From NCBI GenBank assembly GCA_947464885.1, contig CANHYZ010000188.1, positions 1 through 5,124 on the forward strand: 5,124 nt of DNA, given 5' to 3'. This stretch comes from Flavobacteriales bacterium. Lineage in GTDB: Bacteria; Bacteroidota; Bacteroidia; Flavobacteriales_D; Sanyastnellaceae. Each line of letters opens with the position of its first letter. Positions within the stretch are counted from its first letter, which is position 1. Made by a program: the position numbers and the translations under genes. Below the pieces are notes generated by a model. It saw only the letters and a list, made by a program, of their open reading frames with translations, was not told where the DNA came from and did not search any database. This document shows, in pieces, positions 1-5,124 of the stretch.

Positions 1-114
1 CCAGGCGTTTGCTAAGTCCGGCAGACGGTTCATTTCAGCACCGCATAAGCGAGTAGGTGCTTCATCGTAAACGCCAATCAGCGAACGGATATTTTTAATC
101 AGAATGCGCGACAC
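1..114 (-). CDS. hutI: Imidazolonepropionase (HutI), N-terminal fragment, continues past left edge
   Basis: HutI hydrolyses 4-imidazolone-5-propionate to N-formimino-L-glutamate, the third step of cytoplasmic histidine degradation. Only the first 38 codons are in the window. The reading begins (M)SRILIKNIRSLIG and ends GAEMNRLPDLANAW (residues 25-38). The 'LIKNI..L' opening followed by 'GAEM..LP.I.NAW' is the usual start of Bacteroidota HutI, just before the first strand of the amidohydrolase fold. The metal-binding HxH motif would lie outside the window. GTG at 114 is the only ATG, GTG or TTG start in this frame after the upstream in-frame stop near 203, and it puts the conserved LIKNI motif at the expected N-terminal position. 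The gene is divergent from the TonB receptor gene and no functional link between them is evident. Family assignment is fairly confident despite the short length; the exact start is less so. Confidence 0.78.
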   Translation of the reverse strand, partial: MSRILIKNIRSLIGVYDEAPTRLCGAEMNRLPDLANAW

Positions 115-118
115 GAGG

Positions 119-126
119 CGAAAGTA
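119..126 (-). promoter_or_regulatory. Weak candidate -7 element for hutI
   Basis: On the minus strand TACTTTCG matches five of the six fixed positions of the Bacteroidota -7 consensus TAnnTTTG and ends four bases before the GTG start of hutI. If used, transcription would start at or next to the GTG, giving a leaderless message. No convincing -33 TTG lies at the right distance, so this is only a weak candidate; the true hutI promoter may lie elsewhere in the 112-base intergenic region. Confidence 0.18.
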
Positions 127-176
127 AGCATGAAGGGAATGGAGTGATTGTTTCCGGATAAGGCTTTTTTTGTTCG

Positions 177-210
177 TTTGCTTGGAGGTGAAGTTATCCT
201 TCTATATTTG
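177..210 (+). promoter_or_regulatory. Bacteroidota-type promoter for the TonB receptor operon
   Basis: TATATTTG at 203-210 is a perfect match to the -7 consensus TAnnTTTG of the Bacteroidota primary sigma factor. A -33 element is offered by TTTG at 177-180 (22-base spacer) or TTG at 182-184 (18-base spacer), both within the range known for this phylum. Transcription would start about five bases downstream, near 215, leaving a leader of roughly a dozen bases before the ATG at 227. No Shine-Dalgarno sequence is visible, as is common in the phylum. The promoter lies inside the longer reading frame that opens at a TTG at 170, which argues strongly for the ATG at 227 as the true start. Confidence 0.6.
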
Positions 211-223
211 CAACACTGTTGCA
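209..223. promoter_or_regulatory. Perfect 15-bp palindrome, candidate repressor operator
   Basis: TGCAACA-C-TGTTGCA is a perfect inverted repeat with 7-base arms and one central base. It overlaps the last two bases of the -7 element and covers the predicted transcription start, ending three bases before the ATG of the receptor gene. A dimeric repressor bound here would block RNA polymerase. The 7-1-7 geometry with TG...CA ends is that of Fur-family operators (Fur, Zur, PerR), which fits a metal-receptor gene downstream, but the inner bases do not match a specific Fur or Zur box that I can name with certainty. The one-base centre makes an RNA hairpin an unlikely explanation. The palindrome is directly seen; the operator role is inferred. 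Confidence 0.5.
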
Positions 224-226
224 TTA

Positions 227-2467
227 ATGAAACGAATCGGATCCATACTCGTTGTCTTTTTCGGACTATTTCAGTTCGACCTATGTGCGCAGTCGATTAG
301 GGGCCATGTCTACGATGCGGATGATTCCACCCCGATTCCGTTTGCTATGGTGTATCTGGTGGAAGCCGATAAGGGCATGATGACCGATAGCCTTGGTGCT
401 TTTGAAATCAGTACGCCCGAGTTGAAGTCCTTTCATCTGCGAGCGGAAGCCTTAGGCTATGAAAGCACGAGCCAGTTGATCGCAGGAGGCAGTGAGTATG
501 TGGCAATTCGTCTGCTTGCCCGTCATCTTGATTTGCATGAGGTAACCGTATCCGGTGCCATGTCGCAGGCTCGCTCAGAAAACCCCTTTCACATTGAGTC
601 GCGCAAGCTGAGTGATCTCACCGCGATTGCCGCGATGAATATGGGTGAAGCGATTGCGCGTATTCCGGGCGTTTATCAATCATCGCTGGGGAATGGTATT
701 GCCAAGCCTGTGGTGCGGGGTATGCAAGGCATGCGCGTGGTCACGCTGATGAATGGACTGCGCATTGAAAGTCAGCAATGGGGCGGTGACCACGGTATGG
801 GCATTTCCGAACTGGGATTGGGTAATGTGGAGGTGATCAAAGGACCGGCGTCTTTGCTCTATGGTGCCGATGCATTGGCCGGTGTTGTTTACTTTAACGA
901 TGCTCCACATGCCGCTATGCAGAGTCGTGAAGTGGAGACGCAAACGTTGTTTCAAGAAAATACCCGCGGTATTACGCAACGCGTCATGTATCGCGAATCG
1001 CGATCCAAGGTGCGCTGGCAGCTGGGCGCAGGTTATGCCAATCATGCTGATTTCCGATTACCTAACGGACGCTATGCGCAGAATTCTCGCTTCAATGAAG
1101 CTGTGCTAAAATCTGTTCTTTCATTTAACGGTAAGCGCAGCGTGCATCATTTGCGCTATTCGTTTAGTCATACCACTACGGGCATTCCCGGACATACCCA
1201 TGATTCGCTGGCAACTCCCGAGTCTTTTCAGGTCGCTGATCAACGGCGCAAGTACACCCTGCCTGCGCAGTTCTTTAATAATCACTTTTTGTCATCGGAT
1301 AATAAATGGTTTCGCGAACAATCCGAAATTCAGTTGTTGCTTGGTTTTACCTCCAATCGATTGATTGAGTATGATGAAAAGGTGACCATTCCAAGTTTGA
1401 GTATGGGTCTGACCAACGCGCTGTATACCTTGAAATGGATTCATCGACCCGTCGGTGAACACTTTAAAATCATTTCCGGTTTGCAAGGGATGCATCAATG
1501 GAACAGCAACGCGCCGAATGCTTCCGATCGATTGGTGCCGGATTCGCGAACGCTGGATCAGGGTGCATTTTTGACCACCCAATATGGTAATGACGTTTGG
1601 AATGTTCAGGCTGGGGTGCGTTACGACATGCGATTCCTTACAGCCGATGTGTCGGATGTGTCCGGTTTTTCGAAGCGTTATTCAGGACTCAATGTTTCAG
1701 CCGGTGGTGTTTATCACCAAGAGCGGACAACTTTTCGGGCGTCTTTTTCCAGTGGATTTCGTGCGCCGCACTTGACCGAATTGCTGAGCAACGGATTTCA
1801 TCATGGAGCCCTGCGCTATGAAATCGGTGACCGCGATTTGAATCCGGAGTATGCGCAACAAGTGGATTTGACTGCAGAGCTGACCGGTGAGCATTTGGTG
1901 GTGGTGTACAATCCGTTTGTCAATCGTATCCGCGATTTCATTTACCTGCAGCCGTTGGGTTACAGCGTCGATGGCATTCCGGCATTTGCTTACAAGGCAC
2001 TTTCGGAGGTTACCTATTATGGAAATGATGTCGGACTGCATTATCACCCGCACTTCGCACACGACTTGCATCTTGAAACAACGTGGTCATACATTCAAGC
2101 CAATAGTCCCGCCGATAGCAGTGTATCGATGCTGCCGCCGCAACGTATTCAAACATCCCTGCGCTACACCTTCGATGGCGATGCGTTAATCCGTTTGAAG
2201 GAAATCAATGTGATGCACACCTATATGGGCGCTCAGCGCACGGTGGCGAATTTGGAAACACCAAGTGCGGCCTATCAGGTTGTTGATGTTGCGATTGGTT
2301 TTTCGCTGGGAAGAAGCGCTTTGTGGGACTTGCGTGTGGGATGCAAAAACCTGCTCAACGAACAGTACATCGACCATCTGTCACGTCTCAAGAACATTGA
2401 GATGCCTGCACCTGGAAGAAACGTATATGTCAGTTTGAATTATCGTTTAAAATCAAACATCAAATAA
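227..2467 (+). CDS. TonB-dependent outer-membrane receptor, ZnuD-like, putative metal uptake
   Basis: This 746-residue outer-membrane protein imports a ligand using energy from TonB-ExbBD. Residues 1-21 are a signal peptide (Lys-Arg, hydrophobic core, cleavage after LCA). Residues 22-102 form a carboxypeptidase-regulatory-like beta-sandwich (IRGHVYD...), typical of Bacteroidota receptors. HEVTVSGA at 104-111 resembles a TonB box. The plug spans about 121-225, with VRGMQGMRVVTLMNGLRI, a WGGDHG motif and IEVIKGP-like NVEVIKGPASLLYGADAL. The beta-barrel follows, with FRAPHLTELLSNG at about 511-523 and a last strand YVSLNYRL near the C-terminus. ZnuD-like signs are GIPGHTHD at 319-326 in a His-bearing extracellular loop, the plug DHG, HLSRLK...PGRN near the end, and a length close to ZnuD. 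A second histidine cluster, HYHPHFAHDLH, lies at 605-615. ATG 227 is preferred to TTG 170 because the promoter lies between them and only 227 opens directly into a signal peptide. Receptor class is certain; zinc or other metal as ligand is inference, and heme or a siderophore is possible. Confidence 0.93.
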   Translation: MKRIGSILVVFFGLFQFDLCAQSIRGHVYDADDSTPIPFAMVYLVEADKGMMTDSLGAFEISTPELKSFHLRAEALGYESTSQLIAGGSEYVAIRLLARHLDLHEVTVSGAMSQARSENPFHIESRKLSDLTAIAAMNMGEAIARIPGVYQSSLGNGIAKPVVRGMQGMRVVTLMNGLRIESQQWGGDHGMGISELGLGNVEVIKGPASLLYGADALAGVVYFNDAPHAAMQSREVETQTLFQENTRGITQRVMYRESRSKVRWQLGAGYANHADFRLPNGRYAQNSRFNEAVLKSVLSFNGKRSVHHLRYSFSHTTTGIPGHTHDSLATPESFQVADQRRKYTLPAQFFNNHFLSSDNKWFREQSEIQLLLGFTSNRLIEYDEKVTIPSLSMGLTNALYTLKWIHRPVGEHFKIISGLQGMHQWNSNAPNASDRLVPDSRTLDQGAFLTTQYGNDVWNVQAGVRYDMRFLTADVSDVSGFSKRYSGLNVSAGGVYHQERTTFRASFSSGFRAPHLTELLSNGFHHGALRYEIGDRDLNPEYAQQVDLTAELTGEHLVVVYNPFVNRIRDFIYLQPLGYSVDGIPAFAYKALSEVTYYGNDVGLHYHPHFAHDLHLETTWSYIQANSPADSSVSMLPPQRIQTSLRYTFDGDALIRLKEINVMHTYMGAQRTVANLETPSAAYQVVDVAIGFSLGRSALWDLRVGCKNLLNEQYIDHLSRLKNIEMPAPGRNVYVSLNYRLKSNIK

Positions 2468-2475
2468 AATCCATT

Positions 2476-2685
2476 ATGAAATCAACAGTTTTTTTTCTCT
2501 TCGCTCTCTCAACTGCGCTGTTGGCTGTTTCATGCAAGCGCGAGAGCTGTCATGAATGTCACTACGACCTCAACGGTGCCGAAGTGGAAATCGGTGAATA
2601 CTGTGGCGACGAACTTGAGGCTATCGAGGCCGAAGGCTATCGGGTGGACACCGTCACTTATGAAGTACACTGTCACGAGCATTGA
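2476..2685 (+). CDS. Small Cys/His-rich lipoprotein, putative metal-binding
   Basis: This 69-residue protein is not one I recognise by name. Residues 1-19 are a lipoprotein signal peptide (MKS, a hydrophobic stretch, lipobox AVSC), with Cys20 the predicted lipidated residue, so the mature protein is about 50 residues anchored in a membrane. It holds CHECHY at 25-30 (Cys25, His26, Cys28, His29), a lone Cys43 in EYCGDELEAI, an acidic helix-like stretch, and a C-terminal HCHEH at 65-69. With four non-lipidated Cys and five His it could bind a metal or form disulfides. Small lipoproteins with a CxxC-type start and a 'CGDEL..AE..GY' segment occur in Bacteroidota as hypothetical proteins. It starts 8 bases after the receptor stop with no promoter between, so the two are very likely co-transcribed, and a role with that receptor is the natural inference. 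No Shine-Dalgarno sequence is seen. Existence as a gene is well supported; metal binding is unproven. Confidence 0.8.
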   Translation: MKSTVFFLFALSTALLAVSCKRESCHECHYDLNGAEVEIGEYCGDELEAIEAEGYRVDTVTYEVHCHEH

Positions 2686-2692
2686 TCGCTTG

Positions 2693-2714
2693 ATAGTGCG
2701 TAATTTAGCACTAT
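2693..2714. repeat. 7-bp inverted repeat at the aroC start codon
   Basis: ATAGTGC (2693-2699) and GCACTAT (2708-2714) are perfect inverted arms around the 8-base loop GTAATTTA. The right arm includes the A and T of the aroC ATG. In a read-through transcript from the lipoprotein gene it could form a hairpin hiding the aroC start; as DNA it could be a protein-binding site. There is no T-tract after it, so it is not an intrinsic terminator. The repeat is certain; any function is inferred. Confidence 0.45.
2701..2708 (+). promoter_or_regulatory. Weak candidate -7 element for aroC
   Basis: TAATTTAG matches five of six fixed positions of TAnnTTTG and lies in the loop of the inverted repeat. Transcription from it would start at about the aroC ATG at 2713 and give a leaderless message. 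A TTG at 2682-2684 is 16 bases upstream, slightly short of the usual spacing. It would give aroC its own expression, independent of the receptor operon, as expected for a housekeeping gene, but the match is weak. Confidence 0.22.
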
Positions 2715-3741
2715 GGCGGGTAATACATTCGGAACACTTTTTAGGTTAACGACATTCGGGGAGTCGCATGGACCCGCTATTGGCGGAGTCATTGACGGTA
2801 TGCCCGCCGGTGTCAAAGTTGAATTGGATTACATCCAATATGAACTCGATCGCCGCAAGCCGGGGCAAAGTGCTATTACGACCTCACGCAAGGAATCCGA
2901 TCGGCTGATCATCTTGTCGGGTGTCCTCGATCAGCAAACCCTTGGAACACCCATTGGATTTATGCTGCACAACGAGGATCAACAATCGGAAGATTACGAT
3001 CAGTTGAAGGATGTCTACCGTCCTGGTCATGCCGATGAAGTGTGGGAGAAGAAGTTTGGTATTCGTGATCATCGTGGCGGCGGCAGAAGTAGCGCCCGCG
3101 AAACGGCGGCTCGCGTCGCCGGTGGTGCGTTTGCCAAAGTATTGCTCGCCAAGTCCGGTGTGTCCGTCAACGCTTACGTCCATAGTGTCGGTAAAATCGA
3201 GGTGCCTTCATCCTATGATGAACTCGACCTCGCTGCAACAGAGGAAAGTATGGTGCGATGTCCCCATTCGCCAACCTCTGAGCGCATGATTGCGGCGATT
3301 GAATCAGCGCGCGATGAAGGGGATAGTTTAGGTGGTACCATTATATGCGTTTGCAAAGGATTACCGGCCGGTCTCGGTGAACCTGTATTTGATAAACTGC
3401 ATGCTGTGCTGGCTCACGCCGTTCTTTCCATCAATGCCACACAGGGCTTTGAGTTGCTTCACGGGTTCGACTCTACAAAAACCAAAGGTTCGGAAAACAA
3501 CTTACGAAACACAGGTGTATCGGGTGGGATATCAACCGGCGATGACTTAGTATTCCGAGTGGCCTTCAAACCCGTTTCGACCATTCGCAAAAAACAAATG
3601 GCGCGCACAACATCGGGCGAAAATGTAGAGCTGGAAGCCGCAGGACGTCACGATCCGTGCGTGTTGCCACGCGCAGTGCCGATTGTGGAGGCCATGGCGG
3701 CGCTGGTACTAGCCGATATGCAGTTGCTTCACAAGCGTTGA
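2713..3741 (+). CDS. aroC: Chorismate synthase
   Basis: AroC catalyses the last shikimate step, converting 5-enolpyruvylshikimate-3-phosphate to chorismate with reduced FMN as cofactor, in the cytoplasm. The protein has 342 residues, close to the usual 350-360. All three family signatures are present: GESHGPAIGGVIDGMP at 16-31, GGRSSARETAARVAGG at about 123-138, and RHDPCVLPRAVPIVEAM at 312-328. The two histidines known to be catalytic in the family are His19 (GESHG) and His106 (RPGHAD). RRKPGQS at 47-53 and GGISTGDDLVFRVAFKPVSTI at about 271-291 belong to the substrate and FMN site. ATG 2713 is chosen because MAGNTFGTLFRLTTFGESHG is the normal start of the family. It follows the lipoprotein gene after 27 bases, so read-through is possible, though no functional link is apparent. 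Its stop abuts the convergent dnaE stop. It appears intact. Confidence 0.97.
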   Translation: MAGNTFGTLFRLTTFGESHGPAIGGVIDGMPAGVKVELDYIQYELDRRKPGQSAITTSRKESDRLIILSGVLDQQTLGTPIGFMLHNEDQQSEDYDQLKDVYRPGHADEVWEKKFGIRDHRGGGRSSARETAARVAGGAFAKVLLAKSGVSVNAYVHSVGKIEVPSSYDELDLAATEESMVRCPHSPTSERMIAAIESARDEGDSLGGTIICVCKGLPAGLGEPVFDKLHAVLAHAVLSINATQGFELLHGFDSTKTKGSENNLRNTGVSGGISTGDDLVFRVAFKPVSTIRKKQMARTTSGENVELEAAGRHDPCVLPRAVPIVEAMAALVLADMQLLHKR

Positions 3742-5124
3742 TTACGACTCGCAGATTTCAAACTCAATCTCATCAATCGCTTGCAATGCACTCAGTGCAT
3801 CAGCTTCAATGTTGACCTTGTTGAAGTTGCCCGATGGAAGTCGCAATTCACTCTGATCTTGCATGATGCGCATACGCACTTGTGTTTTTCCCGCTCCATT
3901 CTGCAAGGCTGCGGAAATGCGTGTAACAAGCTCATCATTCAATTTGTGCATCGGTATCGCAATGTCGAGGTAACGACCCATTTTCGCTCGGATATCGCAG
4001 AGCAATTCCATGCGTTGTATGCGGAATTCCAGTCCATTCACCTCAGTGCCGAAACGACGCGGTTGGGCGCGACCTACGATGAAGAGCTTCTCACCGCGCA
4101 CGACGAGGTGCCTTAACTTCAACCACTCTTCCCCAAACATGACAAAGTCTGAAGTGTTTTCATAGTCCTCAACCTTGAAGGAACCATAAGGCTTTCCCGC
4201 TTTAGATGTTTTTTCCAGAACATCGACCACAGTGCCTGCTAGTTTGAGTTCGCGTCCATTCACGCTTTCCAGATTTTGTAACAAGCCTAGACCGCCTTTG
4301 CTGCAAAATGCCGTGACTTCCAGGTTGAAATCATCGAGCGGATGTCCGCTGATGAACATGCCAATCACTTCTTTTTCCTTCGACAACTGCGTCATGGTAT
4401 CCCAAGGCTCGACTTTCAGCGGTTGTGGTTCGGCAATCGTTGTTTCTTCGCTATCACCAAAGAGAGAAACCTGCGTGGTGTTTTTGTTGTCGCGAATAGC
4501 TGCTGCAAAGCGCACCAGGGTTTCAATGAATGTTTCGTTCTTGCCATCGGGCGCGAAGTAGGCCGATCGTTCAATGCCAAATGCATCGAGCGCACCGGAT
4601 AGCGCAAGATTTTCGATGGTTTTCTTGTTTGATGCCTTCGCGTCTACACGACTTAAAAAGTCGTAGATGCTTTTGAATCTTCCATGCTGTTGCTCCGCGA
4701 TAATACTTTCCACGGCGCTTTCGCCCACACCCTTTACTGCAGCCAATCCAAAACGGATTTCGCCTTTGTCATTCACGCTGAAGAGCGACTTCGATTCGTT
4801 CACATCGGGGCCAAGAACCGGCAGTGCTTGCTTCTTGCATTCCTGCATGAAGAAGCTGACCGTTTTGATGTCACCCATGTTGTTGCTCAACACAGCCGCC
4901 ATGTATTCTTCGGGGTAGTGGGCTTTGAGATAAGCCGTTTGATAGGCAATCCACGCATAGCACGTCGAGTGCGATTTGTTGAAGGCATAGCTGGCGAAGG
5001 CTTCCCAGTCGGTCCAGATTTTTTCAAGCTTATCTTCCGGATGTCCGTTTGCTTTCGACCCCTCGATGAATTTTCCTTTCATCTTGTCGAGTACATCCTT
5101 CTGCTTTTTACCCATCGCCTTACG
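3742..5124 (-). CDS. dnaE: DNA polymerase III alpha subunit (DnaE), C-terminal part, continues past right edge
   Basis: DnaE is the replicative polymerase subunit of the DNA polymerase III holoenzyme. The window holds the last 460 residues, about a third of the protein; numbers count from the first whole codon at 5124. The frame is open to the edge as RKAMGKKQ, so the Met at 5115 is internal and not a start. In order: end of the fingers region with AFNKSHSTCYAWIAYQTAYL at about 47-66; a helix-hairpin-helix DNA-binding segment GLAAVKGVGESAVESII at 126-142; a QVSLF clamp-binding motif at 218-222; an OB-fold at about 291-375 (LAGTVVDVLEKTSKAGKPYG onward); and a C-terminal domain ending EIEFEICES, which in the family contacts tau. 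The PHP and palm domains lie outside the window. Apparently intact where visible. Confidence 0.96.
   Translation of the reverse strand, partial: RKAMGKKQKDVLDKMKGKFIEGSKANGHPEDKLEKIWTDWEAFASYAFNKSHSTCYAWIAYQTAYLKAHYPEEYMAAVLSNNMGDIKTVSFFMQECKKQALPVLGPDVNESKSLFSVNDKGEIRFGLAAVKGVGESAVESIIAEQQHGRFKSIYDFLSRVDAKASNKKTIENLALSGALDAFGIERSAYFAPDGKNETFIETLVRFAAAIRDNKNTTQVSLFGDSEETTIAEPQPLKVEPWDTMTQLSKEKEVIGMFISGHPLDDFNLEVTAFCSKGGLGLLQNLESVNGRELKLAGTVVDVLEKTSKAGKPYGSFKVEDYENTSDFVMFGEEWLKLRHLVVRGEKLFIVGRAQPRRFGTEVNGLEFRIQRMELLCDIRAKMGRYLDIAIPMHKLNDELVTRISAALQNGAGKTQVRMRIMQDQSELRLPSGNFNKVNIEADALSALQAIDEIEFEICES
4459..4473 (-). other. Internal beta-clamp-binding motif QVSLF in DnaE
   Basis: These five codons encode Gln-Val-Ser-Leu-Phe, a match to the bacterial sliding-clamp-binding consensus QLxLF. 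It sits between the helix-hairpin-helix segment and the OB-fold, the same position as the internal clamp motif of E. coli DnaE (QADMF). In the family this motif tethers the polymerase to the beta clamp and is needed for processive replication. The motif is read directly; its function follows from the family. Confidence 0.7.

Noticed and set aside
165..171. Run of seven T in the hutI/receptor intergenic region as a terminator tail
   Set aside because: No stable inverted repeat precedes it, and divergent genes on both sides leave no transcript that needs to end there.
170..226. Possible 19-residue N-terminal extension of the receptor from a TTG start
   Set aside because: The stretch contains the perfect TATATTTG promoter element and the palindrome, and the extension would put a non-signal sequence before the clear signal peptide that begins at the ATG at 227.
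680..2377. Open frames on the minus strand and in other plus frames inside the receptor gene
   Set aside because: They lie wholly within a convincing receptor gene, have unlikely amino-acid composition rich in His, Arg and Cys, and show no recognisable domain or own start signals.
2552..2749. 65-codon plus-strand frame overlapping the lipoprotein gene and the aroC start
   Set aside because: It is out of frame with both well-supported genes, overlaps each, and has no signal or motif.
3726..3736. Small hairpin GCTT-CAC-AAGC near the aroC/dnaE junction as a terminator
   Set aside because: The stem has only four pairs and no T-tract follows on either strand.
3781..4918. Plus-strand open frames opposite dnaE
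   Set aside because: They are antisense to a conserved replicative polymerase gene and show no domain, start signal or plausible protein composition.
5113..5115. Met codon as the start of a separate 457-residue minus-strand gene
   Set aside because: The frame continues open to the window edge as RKAMGKKQ, which is typical internal DnaE sequence, so this is the tail of a longer dnaE.

Overview
The window looks like chromosomal DNA of a member of the Bacteroidota, probably near the Flavobacteriia. The evidence is the TonB-dependent receptor with an N-terminal carboxypeptidase-regulatory-like domain, a good TAnnTTTG -7 promoter element, the lack of Shine-Dalgarno sequences before the starts, and the style of the DnaE, AroC and HutI proteins. 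No mobile element, CRISPR array, rRNA or tRNA was seen. Assignments rest on reading the sequence; no database search was run.

Layout from left to right: (1) the first 38 codons of hutI (imidazolonepropionase, histidine degradation) on the minus strand, running off the left edge; (2) a 112-base divergent intergenic region with a recognisable Bacteroidota promoter and a perfect 15-bp palindrome over the predicted transcription start; (3) a 746-residue TonB-dependent outer-membrane receptor on the plus strand; (4) 8 bases later, a 69-residue Cys/His-rich lipoprotein; (5) aroC (chorismate synthase, shikimate pathway) 27 bases after that, with a 7-bp inverted repeat reaching into its start codon; (6) the C-terminal 460 residues of DnaE (DNA polymerase III alpha subunit) on the minus strand, running off the right edge. 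The aroC and dnaE stop codons abut with no base between them.

The housekeeping genes (hutI, aroC, dnaE) look ordinary. The part worth attention is the receptor plus lipoprotein pair. The receptor resembles ZnuD-like metal receptors: it has a GIPGHTHD loop, a DHG motif in the plug, and an HLSRLK...PGRN C-terminus. The lipoprotein carries CHECH and a terminal HCHEH. The promoter carries a 7-1-7 palindrome of the geometry used by Fur-family repressors. Together these suggest, but do not prove, a metal-regulated (perhaps zinc) outer-membrane uptake operon in which the lipoprotein may be an uncharacterised metal-binding partner.
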